Positions 1 through 5,169 of a DNA stretch of 25,785 nt are shown here, piece by piece. Under the pieces are notes generated by a model. That model had not been told where the DNA came from, did not search any database, and saw nothing but the letters and a program-made list of their open reading frames with translations. Source of the stretch: a virus. Position 1 is the first letter of the stretch; each line of letters opens with the position of its first letter. Position numbers and translations under genes: made by a program. The DNA is taken from positions 1 to 25,785 of the IMG/VR virus record IMGVR_UViG_3300025151_000262; one strand, given 5' to 3'.

Positions 1-643
1 TTCTATTCTGCTCATAACCTTGTATGTAGGTGACTGCTGCGTCGACGAATTGGTTATCTGTGCTGGCGTTTCGCTTGACCATGTTGTCCACCGCAATGTA
101 GTCATGTGAGAGTTGTTGCGTGTCCACACCAATCGGCTCTTCATCGCGAAGCACGTAACCCCAGAAGTCCGACACCACTGCCCACATAGAATTGAAATAC
201 TGACTATTGTATTCGACATATGTGGATTCCCATTTGCTATTGCCAAAGATTACTGAGAGGTAAGCGCCATCTGCTTTGGCGAGGTGTGCGTACAATTGTA
301 TCTGTGGCATGTATAGCTCAATGACATCCTCCATTTTGTTGAAGGCGTTTGTGTGTTTGGCTTCTACAATTGAACTGTTCCAACGTGCATCGACTGTGCC
401 ACGGCAAGGAACAGTACCTACAATCTGTTCGTATTCATATTGGTGTCCAGACAAAGCGCAATTGTTCTGCGTCTCGAACCAAGACAGATTGAAGGACTCA
501 GTCCAGCTGCCAAGCTGCACAGCAATATTGTTAGATAAATCTTCTGGCATCTGCCTACCAGTTTTGACTTGCCATAACTCAAGCCATTGGCCCTGCATAA
601 TTTTTACACAGTCAGAGCCGCCTATGAAACCTCTGCGCTCCAT
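1..643 (-). CDS. YqaJ/lambda-exonuclease-like recombination nuclease (partial, C-terminus off the left edge)
   Basis: An open frame runs from an ATG at 643 leftwards off the window: 214 codons with no stop. The start follows a clear AAAGGAGAAC ribosome site. The N-terminus reads MERRGFIGGSDCVKIMQG, matching the GGSD opening typical of YqaJ-type viral recombinases. GSWTE (45-49) fits the conserved Gly/Glu motif, and D85 followed by VEAKHTN (E94, K96) is the D...ExK metal site of the PD-(D/E)XK fold. A downstream PQIQLYAH segment fits the conserved Gln helix. Known role of the family: 5'-3' degradation of double-stranded DNA to give 3' tails for single-strand annealing, normally with a RecT/Erf/Bet partner; none is visible here. 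It is the last gene of the leftward arm in this window, 51 nt after the preceding gene. The missing C-terminus limits assignment. Confidence 0.85.
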   Translation of the reverse strand, partial: MERRGFIGGSDCVKIMQGQWLELWQVKTGRQMPEDLSNNIAVQLGSWTESFNLSWFETQNNCALSGHQYEYEQIVGTVPCRGTVDARWNSSIVEAKHTNAFNKMEDVIELYMPQIQLYAHLAKADGAYLSVIFGNSKWESTYVEYNSQYFNSMWAVVSDFWGYVLRDEEPIGVDTQQLSHDYIAVDNMVKRNASTDNQFVDAAVTYIQGYEQNR

Positions 644-694
644 GATGTTCTCCTTTTTTTATATGGCGTAGACTACTGCAAGTATGCAGTTGGG

Positions 695-970
695 TCAACC
701 AATATTTATACTGCCGTTAGGTCTGTTGTACTTAGAAAAGTCAGATGGTTTGCAGTAGCCCAGTTCTATTAGCTCTTCTTTGAGCTTGCCTTTGAGCCAG
801 CACTCGCCGACATTTTGTCCGTCGATGATGCGCTGTGCATTTATTTTGTGGGCATTGAGTTCGTAGCTTGAGCGTTTGTATTCTTTACGCGCAGTCACTG
901 AGCTATTGGCTCGGGCAACGTGTGCATCCCATACAGAAGCGTCAGTTGCTTTGGATACTTTTCTAACCAT
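695..970 (-). CDS. Hypothetical 91-aa protein
   Basis: Unrecognised basic protein starting MVRKVSKATDASVWDAH. I chose the second ATG (970) over the one at 982 because a GAGG box lies six bases before it, while the first ATG lacks a ribosome site. It overlaps the end of the upstream HTH gene by 8 nt, so the two are probably translationally coupled. The protein is predicted mostly helical, with a KLKEELIELGY segment near residue 65, and has no catalytic or metal motif. Its position between an HTH protein and a YqaJ-like exonuclease suggests an early or recombination-module accessory gene; that is inference from context only. Confidence 0.7.
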   Translation of the reverse strand: MVRKVSKATDASVWDAHVARANSSVTARKEYKRSSYELNAHKINAQRIIDGQNVGECWLKGKLKEELIELGYCKPSDFSKYNRPNGSINIG

Positions 971-1175
971 TGTTTGCCTCATTGATTAAGCAATACCGAG
1001 CGTATTTTTTGCCATCATTAGAAACCATTTCAGTCAGAATGTTATGACCCTCATCGCGCAAGTCTTTAATTCTTGCAGCAAGTCTAAAGCATCCATGTTC
1101 ATTGAGAGCAATTATTGGTGTAATTGATCCCATTGATTTTAAGTAATGTAGGATTTGTTTATTCTGAGATTCCAT
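963..1175 (-). CDS. Small helix-turn-helix protein (HTH_39-like)
   Basis: A 70-aa protein with the pattern NKQILHYLK...GSITPIIAL...GCFRLAARIKDLRDEGHNI, followed by a YARYCL strand. This is the layout of the HTH_39 family (winged-helix-like phage proteins), which use a SITP-xxAL helix, a recognition helix around RLAARI-DLR and a short beta wing ending in YARY. Function in the family is generally unassigned; DNA binding is inferred. It starts inside the last codons of the upstream nuclease gene (17 nt overlap) and overlaps the next gene by 8 nt, so it sits in a translationally coupled string. No enzymatic residue is visible. Confidence 0.8.
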   Translation of the reverse strand: MESQNKQILHYLKSMGSITPIIALNEHGCFRLAARIKDLRDEGHNILTEMVSNDGKKYARYCLINEANNG

Positions 1176-1491
1176 TTTTGTTCTCCATTAATTTAAGGAA
1201 TGTGTCACCACTCATGATGACTACGGTTTGCGGACTTCCAGTCCGTCTTTTATAGAAAGCAATGTCTCTGCTCTCTAATACTTTGAATGGGCTGGGGAAG
1301 TTAGATTTATCTCGGTATTTAACTTCACCTACCAGTTCGTGCCCTTGGAGTTCGAGCTTGATGTCGCCGCTATACTCGCCTCCCAAACTGCCTGAGAGGG
1401 GCTGCCTTTTAGCTTTGATACCCGCTTCTTTGAGCCAGTTGACGAACCATTTTTCGTGATATGTTCCTTTATTTTTGTTGCGGTTTGCCAT
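1159..1491 (-). CDS. PD-(D/E)XK nuclease, Holliday-junction-resolvase-like
   Basis: A 110-aa protein with the compact archaeal-Hjc/phage resolvase layout. KGTYHEKWFVNWLKEAG carries the first acidic residue (E13), a Ser/Gly loop PLSGSLGGEYSGDI carries D43, and GEVKYR gives E56 and K58 of the E-x-K motif. Family role: structure-selective endonuclease that resolves branched recombination or replication intermediates, or trims DNA for packaging. The start follows GAAGGGAACAA. It lies in the leftward arm with a YqaJ-like exonuclease and a DUF932 gene, consistent with a recombination module. Its 5' half is overlapped in another frame by the zinc-ribbon ORF that begins upstream. True substrate is not shown by sequence. 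Confidence 0.82.
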   Translation of the reverse strand: MANRNKNKGTYHEKWFVNWLKEAGIKAKRQPLSGSLGGEYSGDIKLELQGHELVGEVKYRDKSNFPSPFKVLESRDIAFYKRRTGSPQTVVIMSGDTFLKLMENKNGISE

Positions 1492-1640
1492 TTGTTCCCT
1501 TCGTAACAGTTCTTACAGATGTACCAATGCTTTTCCATTGAGCGTTCTGCATTGGGTTTAAGTATGGCAACGAACCAATAGCTTTTGCTTTCGCATGACA
1601 GGCAGATTGTTGCTCTACCTCTTCGTAACTTCGATGTCAT
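1329..1640 (-). CDS. Putative zinc-ribbon protein overlapping the resolvase gene
   Basis: A 103-aa frame whose first half lies in otherwise unassigned DNA. It shows two CxxC pairs, C13-LS-C16 and C42-KN-C45, spaced as in a zinc ribbon (ICLSC ... YICKNC). Its second half runs for 163 nt inside the resolvase gene in a different frame and is Lys/Ser-rich without recognisable structure. The start at 1640 overlaps the XRE gene by 26 nt and has no good Shine-Dalgarno. Either this is a genuine gene with a long out-of-frame overlap, or the zinc ribbon was the N-terminus of the nuclease and a frameshift now separates them. The cysteine pattern favours real coding in 1640-1495; the overlapped tail is doubtful. 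Confidence 0.45.
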   Translation of the reverse strand: MTSKLRRGRATICLSCESKSYWFVAILKPNAERSMEKHWYICKNCYEGNKWQTATKIKEHITKNGSSTGSKKRVSKLKGSPSQAVWEASIAATSSSNSKGTNW

Positions 1641-1863
1641 ATTCTAAAGCATCCAGCCAACACATAAGCATGAATCCAGATGGGATTCGTTTGTATGTTT
1701 CCCATTTATGAATGAGAGATGTTGTGCATCCCATTTTATGAGCAAGAGCTTCTTGGCTTAAACTCCGCTCTGATCGAGCGTCGATTAACATTTTTACCAG
1801 TTTTTCGTAGTCTTTGGGTATGCTCACGGGCCTGTTGTAATAGGTATAATTCTTCAATGGCAT
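1615..1863 (-). CDS. XRE/Cro-type helix-turn-helix regulator
   Basis: An 82-aa protein with a classical lambda-repressor-like HTH at about residues 20-55: LVKMLIDARSERSLSQEALAHKMG then TSLIHKWE, the second helix and recognition helix of the XRE family. It has no dimerisation or protease domain, so it is Cro-sized. The ATG at 1863 has AAGG six bases upstream, which supports this start even though it makes the gene overlap the preceding regulator by 128 nt in another frame. An internal ATG at 1791 would shorten the overlap but would cut into the HTH. Likely a transcriptional regulator of the early arm or strand-switch promoters; the target site is not proven. Confidence 0.8.
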   Translation of the reverse strand: MPLKNYTYYNRPVSIPKDYEKLVKMLIDARSERSLSQEALAHKMGCTTSLIHKWETYKRIPSGFMLMCWLDALEYDIEVTKR

Positions 1864-2020
1864 TTACTACCTTTAAGGCTGTTTCATACCGTATCTCTGT
1901 GTCTCCATTTATTGTTCTATAATATGTTGATGTAGGGATGTTTGCTTTTTTAAAAGCGGTTAGCAGAGAAACGCTGTGCTTCTCTGCGTTTGCTTGGATG
2001 ATCTGTAGATACGATTTCAT
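1736..2020 (-). CDS. Small HTH-like regulator
   Basis: Starting at the ATG at 2020 (MKSYLQIIQANAEK) this is a 94-aa protein. Residues about 8-60 resemble a Cro/CI-type helical DNA-binding domain: LLTAFKKANIPTSTYYR followed by a TINGDTEIRYETALKVVNAI helix, the usual pattern in which the recognition helix precedes a helix ending in A--V--A. The C-terminal third is Arg/Lys-rich and overlaps the XRE gene for 128 nt, so that part may be an unconstrained tail. It begins 7 nt after the zinc-finger gene stops and lacks a strong ribosome site, suggesting coupled translation. Regulator assignment is by fold resemblance only. Confidence 0.65.
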   Translation of the reverse strand: MKSYLQIIQANAEKHSVSLLTAFKKANIPTSTYYRTINGDTEIRYETALKVVNAIEELYLLQQAREHTQRLRKTGKNVNRRSIRAEFKPRSSCS

Positions 2021-2027
2021 ACTGCAC

Positions 2028-2210
2028 TTATGGAGTGAATGTATCCTTATTGTCAACCTCACCGCTACCATCACAGTTCCAGCAAGTATCTTCAAACTCT
2101 TCTTCGTAACCAATATCGCGATTGAAACTTTGGCGTTTGTATCTGCGATAGGTTACAGTGCCATCGCCCAGACATTCTGGGCAAGCGACAGGCTCAGTAC
2201 GGTATTTCAT
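2028..2210 (-). CDS. DnaJ-type zinc-finger miniprotein
   Basis: A 60-aa protein consisting almost entirely of one DnaJ-like cysteine-rich unit. It has C10-PE-C13-LGDG near the N-terminus and C43-WN-C46-DGSGEV near the C-terminus, the CxxCxGxG repeats that bind one zinc in DnaJ central domains. There is no J domain or substrate domain. The ATG at 2210 was preferred to an upstream ATG at 2252 because AGGAG lies seven bases before it. It overlaps the upstream gene by 17 nt. Such free-standing zinc fingers are common in phage early regions, with roles that are mostly unknown; protein or nucleic-acid binding is possible. Confidence 0.75.
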   Translation of the reverse strand: MKYRTEPVACPECLGDGTVTYRRYKRQSFNRDIGYEEEFEDTCWNCDGSGEVDNKDTFTP

Positions 2211-2394
2211 CGTCAATCTCCTGTGGTAGATGTTTGCGTTCCCATGCTGCAATAGCTCTGCTTAGAAACTTCTCACGATTGAAGCGTGGGTTTTCTTTCT
2301 CAAGGTCATCGGCAATCATTTCGATTGTGATTGGTGAGTTGACTAGCGGACCCATACGATCCGCTATCCATTCAAAGTTCTTGCGTGTCATCAT
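2194..2394 (-). CDS. Hypothetical 66-aa protein
   Basis: Starting MMTRKNFEWIADRMGPL, this acidic, mostly helical protein has no motif I can name. The start at 2394 is the ATG in a TAATG junction with the upstream stop codon, and a GGAGG box eight bases earlier confirms it. It resembles small unknown proteins common in phage early operons (NFEWIA opening, C-terminal AIAAWERKHL). Position between another small unknown and a zinc-finger gene gives no functional clue. Confidence 0.7.
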   Translation of the reverse strand: MMTRKNFEWIADRMGPLVNSPITIEMIADDLEKENPRFNREKFLSRAIAAWERKHLPQEIDDEIPY

Positions 2395-2636
2395 TAGCCA
2401 GTCCTCCAAAAACGAATTTGATCATGTTTTTTGCCATGTTCTGACCTCATGATTGTTTTACTTTTGTAAAGAATGCCTACTTTTCTTGCGACAGCATGAA
2501 GTTGTTGACGGTGTTTGCCTGTTACTACAAAGCTATCACCTATTTCCATTTGCTCCATAGTAAGTAATAACTTGCCCTTATCAGGGCCTCGCGTACTACC
2601 TTCAGGAATTGGTATATTTTTTTCTATTTTAAACAT
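2394..2636 (-). CDS. Hypothetical 80-aa protein
   Basis: The ATG at 2636 (MFKIEKNIPIPEGSTRGPDKGK) is preferred to ATGs at 2663 and 2651 because AGGAG lies seven bases before it. The protein has a beta-rich look: an IPIPEG segment, then MEIGDSFVV, then a basic helix RQQLHAVARKVG and a final IRFWR strand. This arrangement is often seen in small phage proteins of unknown function, with a basic helix that could contact nucleic acid. It follows the DUF932 gene after 11 nt and shares a TAATG junction with the next gene. Confidence 0.7.
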   Translation of the reverse strand: MFKIEKNIPIPEGSTRGPDKGKLLLTMEQMEIGDSFVVTGKHRQQLHAVARKVGILYKSKTIMRSEHGKKHDQIRFWRTG

Positions 2637-2647
2637 GGGTGTTCTCC

Positions 2648-3478
2648 TCATAATGTTTCCCACTGTCTTGATTTCATTGCGCTGGCAATCTGTAGCTCAC
2701 GATTGTACTTGGCAATCTCTGGTTTGCGCAGGTCTTTTGTATGCGTGGCCCAGTAAGTTAGGCAGTTGTACAATGCCCACTTGTTAGAGCCGAGAGCGCT
2801 GCGCTCGTTGTTCCAGATTCCGAGCAGGTTTTCGAGTTGCTTTTCGTTGGTCTTGGTGACTGACTGCTGGCGTGTGAATGCTTTGCAGACAGTCTTTTTG
2901 AAAAAGTTTTCGACTTGTTCCTGTTGGAGTTTGGTGTGCATCCAATCTTGCCAGACATCTTTGCGTGACATGAAGTGACTGAAGCCATTGACTACCTTGG
3001 CTGCTGATCCTTCTACGTTGATAGATGCAGTATGCTTGTATCTGCTTCTGGCTACTGTGTCGGCTGTTGTGCAGCCGTTCAGACACCATAGTCGTAAGCC
3101 ATTGGCTTGCTGAGAAAAGGACCAAGATGCGTCATAGCTATTGAAGAAGCTGACACGGAACTTAACATAGTCTCCGACTGCTGGCTCAACTGTGAGGTCA
3201 TTAAATAATATTTCACCTCTGAGTTTGCGTCCGTCTTCAAGCACATCGACAGTGACTTCATAATCGTCCGATAAGTCTGCCGACTTCACTCCGTCAACGA
3301 TTGAGTTCACCACATCATCGTGCGTTACAATCTTGTAGCGTGAGCCGTGTACGCCCAACACCTGATCGGTGTCGGTACGCACAACAGCTTGGTGACCAGC
3401 AATGATATTGCCAAGCTGATCATACACTGGTTGCTGTTCGACTGGAAAATCGAAGTCATTTATTGAAAAATGTTTCAT
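2648..3478 (-). CDS. DUF932 family protein
   Basis: A 276-aa protein matching the DUF932 (phage/plasmid-like) pattern. An N-terminal region ends in LGVHGSRYKIVTHDDVVNSI, a central region has YVKFRVSFFNSYDASWSF and the diagnostic LRLWCLNGC, and a helical C-terminal half follows. The family is widespread in phages and plasmids and its biochemical function is not established; it is often beside recombination or single-strand annealing genes, which fits the nucleases downstream here. The start overlaps the previous stop as TAATG, with GGAGA before it. It is the largest gene of the leftward arm and is probably expressed from the promoter at 3697-3725. Confidence 0.85.
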   Translation of the reverse strand: MKHFSINDFDFPVEQQPVYDQLGNIIAGHQAVVRTDTDQVLGVHGSRYKIVTHDDVVNSIVDGVKSADLSDDYEVTVDVLEDGRKLRGEILFNDLTVEPAVGDYVKFRVSFFNSYDASWSFSQQANGLRLWCLNGCTTADTVARSRYKHTASINVEGSAAKVVNGFSHFMSRKDVWQDWMHTKLQQEQVENFFKKTVCKAFTRQQSVTKTNEKQLENLLGIWNNERSALGSNKWALYNCLTYWATHTKDLRKPEIAKYNRELQIASAMKSRQWETL

Positions 3479-3669
3479 TATTTTTCTCCGATTAGTTTTG
3501 CATTTACTTCATGAAAAGTATTGGCGATTTGCTGCAGTGCAAAAGGTCGTTCACAATCATCAATAGATTTTGAATGTAGTTTCAAAAACTCGCAGATGAG
3601 TTTTATTTCGTCTGCAACGAACATAATAGAGACAGGTAGTTCGTCGTAATCAATGTAGTTGAGTTTCAT
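3478..3669 (-). CDS. Hypothetical 63-aa protein
   Basis: Acidic helical protein (MKLNYIDYDELPVSIMFVADEI) with no known motif. A strong AGGAGAACACAA site precedes the ATG at 3669. This is the first well-supported gene after the repressible promoter at 3697-3725, whose predicted transcript would start roughly 20 nt upstream of it, so it is likely the leading gene of the early transcript. The gene ends in a TAATG junction with DUF932. Confidence 0.7.
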   Translation of the reverse strand: MKLNYIDYDELPVSIMFVADEIKLICEFLKLHSKSIDDCERPFALQQIANTFHEVNAKLIGEK

Positions 3670-3854
3670 TTGTGTTCTCCTTTGGTTATGCCCTGCATTA
3701 TTGCAGTGACAATAGTTATTGTCAGTAGTGACGTTACGTCATTTTGATTTTTTGTTTTCGTTTTGATGTGGGTGCATGCAGCAACTGCGCTGCACATACT
3801 CACAGTCAAAGCGTGTCCTGCAACTTCTACTCTGTGATGTTTAGAGTGAAGCAA
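3666..3854 (-). CDS. Doubtful 62-aa ORF with a Prp-like GHA...C motif
   Basis: The frame opens at a TTG (3854) with no ribosome site. Its N-terminal third reads HHRVEVAGHALTVSMCSAVA, which recalls the GHA...VCAAVSA catalytic His/Cys signature of Prp cysteine proteases, although the His-to-Cys spacing is shorter than in Prp. The C-terminal half coincides exactly with a promoter and two palindromic operators, and looks non-protein-like (Thr/Ile/Lys-rich). It shares an ATGA junction with the next gene. I cannot decide between a small protease-like gene with an embedded promoter and a chance frame in an intergenic region. Confidence 0.25.
   Translation of the reverse strand: MLHSKHHRVEVAGHALTVSMCSAVAACTHIKTKTKNQNDVTSLLTITIVTAIMQGITKGEHK
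3697..3725 (-). promoter_or_regulatory. Sigma70-like leftward early promoter
   Basis: On the minus strand a CTGACA -35 box (3725-3720) is followed by exactly 17 bases and an AATAAT -10 box (3702-3697), each five of six to consensus. It points at the 63-aa and DUF932 genes. A palindrome covers the -35 and most of the spacer, and a second palindrome lies three bases upstream of the -35, so it is probably strongly regulated. Confidence 0.6.
3707..3724. promoter_or_regulatory. Palindromic operator TGACAATA-GT-TATTGTCA
   Basis: Perfect 8-base inverted arms around a 2-base centre, lying over the -35 box and spacer of the leftward promoter. That placement would let a dimeric repressor block RNA polymerase. 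The Cro-sized XRE or HTH proteins encoded in this arm are candidate ligands (inference). Confidence 0.5.
3729..3741. promoter_or_regulatory. Palindromic site TGACGTTACGTCA
   Basis: Perfect 6-base arms around one base, three bases upstream of the leftward -35 box. Near-identical sites occur at 5013-5025 and 5035-5047 by a rightward -35 box, so it is likely the binding site of a common regulator. Confidence 0.55.
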
Positions 3855-3876
3855 AGTAAAGGGGGCCGAAGCCCCC
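3852..3876 (-). terminator. Rho-independent-type terminator after the 140-aa gene
   Basis: On the minus strand GGGGGC-TTCG-GCCCCC forms a 6-bp GC stem with a UUCG tetraloop, followed by TTTACTTTG. It begins six bases after the stop codon of the 140-aa gene. The U-tract is interrupted, so efficiency is uncertain. Confidence 0.75.
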
Positions 3877-3881
3877 AGAGG

Positions 3882-4304
3882 TTAGCTTGCTAGAAGTTTG
3901 TCGATAGCTGCGATCTCGCCAAGTCCATCTGAAGCGTGTGTGCGCTTAGGCTTGCGTGACCAGACCTCGCCCTGAGTAATCTCTGTGTAAACTTCGCAGT
4001 CTGCTCTATGTCGCTCTTGAAGTTCGAGTAGCTCTTCTTCCATTTTGTTGTAGAGTGACCGTTTCTTGGCAATCTTGATGTCAATTACCTCGGCATCAGG
4101 GTTCTCTCTACGCCAAGCTGCAATCTCGTTTTTGATCTCTGACATTTGATCTGATTTCCACTCGATAGAGTTGAAGCTGGTGTAGCAAGCGTCACGGGCA
4201 ATGCTTATGCGAAGATATTCATTTTCGTCACCTTTGTGGAAGTTTATAATAGCGACCTTGGCTTGAACTAGGTCTTTGTAAGAAGTGATGTTCTGCTTTG
4301 TCAT
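3882..4304 (-). CDS. Hypothetical 140-aa coiled-coil protein
   Basis: Unrecognised soluble protein. The middle and C-terminal parts are charged and helical: MSEIKNEIAAWRRENPDAEVID followed by a likely coiled coil, SLYNKMEEELLELQERHRAD, at about residues 83-105, then a Ser/Lys-rich tail ending in IDKLLAS. No catalytic motif or membrane segment. The start has GGAG eight bases upstream and is preceded by a leader with three short hairpins. It is the first gene of the leftward arm and ends at a strong terminator, so it forms its own transcription unit. A decayed inverted copy sits at 4551-4975 on the other strand. The retained integrity of this copy against the decayed one argues that it is the functional one. 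Confidence 0.75.
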   Translation of the reverse strand: MTKQNITSYKDLVQAKVAIINFHKGDENEYLRISIARDACYTSFNSIEWKSDQMSEIKNEIAAWRRENPDAEVIDIKIAKKRSLYNKMEEELLELQERHRADCEVYTEITQGEVWSRKPKRTHASDGLGEIAAIDKLLAS

Positions 4305-4325
4305 ATCTTAGTCTCCATTGTGATG

Positions 4326-4389
4326 TGCGAGGACCACCCTCGCAACGACGACTCCATGCACGGAGACAAATCCTGCCCCCCAGGGCAGG
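4326..4389 (-). promoter_or_regulatory. Structured leader of the 140-aa gene: three consecutive hairpins
   Basis: Reading towards the gene: CCTGCCC/GGGCAGG with a 4-base loop (4389-4372), CTCC/GGAG (4365-4352) and TGCGAGG/CCTCGCA with a 5-base loop (4344-4326), ending ten bases before the ribosome site. In the other arm of the inverted repeat the first hairpin is missing and the third is degraded. A post-transcriptional control leader is possible but unproven. Confidence 0.45.
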
Positions 4390-4550
4390 TTGCTATTCGC
4401 AAGTTGTTTCCCCACAAGGAAAAGGTCGAACTGCACACTGACAGGAGCCAGAGATACCTAGATATGAGCGGCAAAAGGAAACTGCTTGCGAATGGTATTT
4501 GGCCCGTGCAATGGACAAAGACGTGCGAGGTGGGCCGAAGCCAGCACACT

Positions 4551-4975
4551 GGAGACGCCAAGACGTGACAAACAGATCAGCGCTTTGAAACAAAGAGCTA
4601 GTTCAAGACAAGGGCGCCTTTTAGTATGCTTACACTTTTAGAAAGGTGACAAAATGAATACGCATAAGTATGGCACGGGACGCGGCTGCGCCAGCTTCGG
4701 CTATAGCGGGTGGAAATCAGATGTCAGAGTCAAAACAGGTTGTAGCTTGGATAGAGAGGTTCTGGATGCTGAGGTGATTGATAGAGAGATTGTTAAGATG
4801 TCGCTATGCAACTGGAAGAGAGCCGAACTTCATGAGGGGCATAGACAGAGTGCAAGTTTACCAGAATTACTAGGGTGAGCTGGACACCAAGCCTAACGCC
4901 ACACATTCAGATGACTGGCTAGATTGCTGCTCGACACGCTTCTGGTAAGACTTGCCTCTGTGCTTCGGTACCCTT
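4551..4975 (+). pseudogene. Decayed inverted copy of the 140-aa gene
   Basis: Plus-strand sequence aligning over the whole length of the 140-aa gene, from its GGAGAC ribosome-site region to its terminator. The equivalent of the ATG is GTG at 4565, and frameshifting 1- and 4-nt gaps occur throughout (for example TCAGATCAAATGTCAGAG in the intact gene is TCAGATGTCAGAG here). A 74-codon frame from an internal ATG at 4654 survives and preserves WKSD and DAEVID, with compensating shifts between them, before losing the parental frame after GHRQS. In one hand-aligned block (4825 onward) 33 of 39 columns match. It could still encode the 74-aa peptide, since AAAGGTGACAAA precedes that ATG, but decay is the simplest reading. 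Confidence 0.65.
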
Positions 4976-5012
4976 TTCTTGGCGTAACGTGTCAAGCCAT
5001 TAAATGCACAAG

Positions 5013-5025
5013 TGACGCAACGTCA
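5013..5025. promoter_or_regulatory. Palindromic site TGACGCAACGTCA
   Basis: 5-base inverted arms (TGACG/CGTCA) around CAA. One member of a site family with 3729-3741 and 5035-5047. Its start is 22 bases before that of the next copy, about two helical turns, so both would lie on the same DNA face. Confidence 0.55.
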
Positions 5026-5034
5026 TTTACAAAG

Positions 5035-5047
5035 TGACGCAACGTAA
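5035..5047. promoter_or_regulatory. Degenerate palindromic site TGACGCAACGTAA
   Basis: One mismatch from the copy at 5013. It ends four bases before the TTGACA box at 5052, mirroring the position of 3729-3741 relative to the leftward promoter. Confidence 0.5.
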
Positions 5048-5051
5048 CGTA

Positions 5052-5082
5052 TTGACACAGAGTTAGAAAATAGTGTCGTAAT
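5052..5082 (+). promoter_or_regulatory. Candidate rightward promoter
   Basis: A perfect TTGACA -35 (5052-5057) lies four bases after a palindromic operator. The best -10 is CGTAAT (5077-5082, four of six to consensus) at a long 19-base spacing, so it may need an activator. It would drive the small terminase gene. Confidence 0.4.
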
Positions 5083-5105
5083 GGGGGGAGAGAGGGAGAG
5101 GGGGG
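5083..5105 (+). other. 23-base pure purine tract
   Basis: Uninterrupted G/A run beginning and ending with six Gs and containing a central GGG. It could form triplex or G-quadruplex structure, act as an exaggerated ribosome site for the 18-codon frame at 5113, or mark a packaging signal. Nothing distinguishes these. Confidence 0.4.
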
Positions 5106-5112
5106 CTAGTCA

Positions 5113-5169
5113 ATGGAGTTAGCTAAACGAAACCCTAATCCAAACTTAGAAACTGACGTCACGGTGTAA
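5113..5169 (+). CDS. Possible 18-aa leader peptide
   Basis: ATG at 5113 opens MELAKRNPNPNLETDVTV and stops at 5169. The end of a G-rich purine tract lies seven bases upstream and could serve as ribosome site. It overlaps the iteron-like repeats, so it may be a chance frame. No function can be assigned. Confidence 0.2.
   Translation: MELAKRNPNPNLETDVTV

Larger units (their letters stand above)
3855..4980. repeat. Large imperfect inverted repeat (duplicated gene plus flanks and terminator)
   Basis: The minus-strand sequence of about 4411 down to 3855 realigns with the plus-strand sequence of about 4477 up to 4980. Anchors: TTCGCAAG at the centre (4395-4411 against 4477-4493), GGAGAC (4316-4311 against 4551-4556), CTAGTTCAAG (4271-4262 against 4598-4607), GTGGAAATCAGAT (4161-4149 against 4710-4722), GAACTTCA (4025-4018 against 4825-4832) and AAGCCTAA (3953-3946 against 4889-4896). 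At the ends, the UUCG hairpin (3876-3861) aligns with a weakened UUCG hairpin at 4960-4971. Indels of 1-4 nt and many substitutions separate the arms. Confidence 0.8.

Noticed and set aside
276-671. 131-codon plus-strand frame
   Set aside because: It is antisense to the YqaJ-like nuclease, which has clear active-site residues and a strong ribosome site.
675-690. ACTGCA-AGTA-TGCAGT inverted repeat between the 91-aa gene and the nuclease gene
   Set aside because: Only six base pairs and no T-tract or promoter at a sensible distance; too weak to call a terminator or operator.
4320-4568. 82-codon plus-strand frame starting MMCEDHPRNDD
   Set aside because: It lies across the palindrome centre and leader hairpins, has no ribosome site or recognisable domain, and its composition follows the inverted repeat.
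3882-4980. Diversity-generating retroelement template/variable pair
   Set aside because: The two copies are inverted, differ by indels and all types of substitutions rather than at adenines, and no reverse transcriptase is present.
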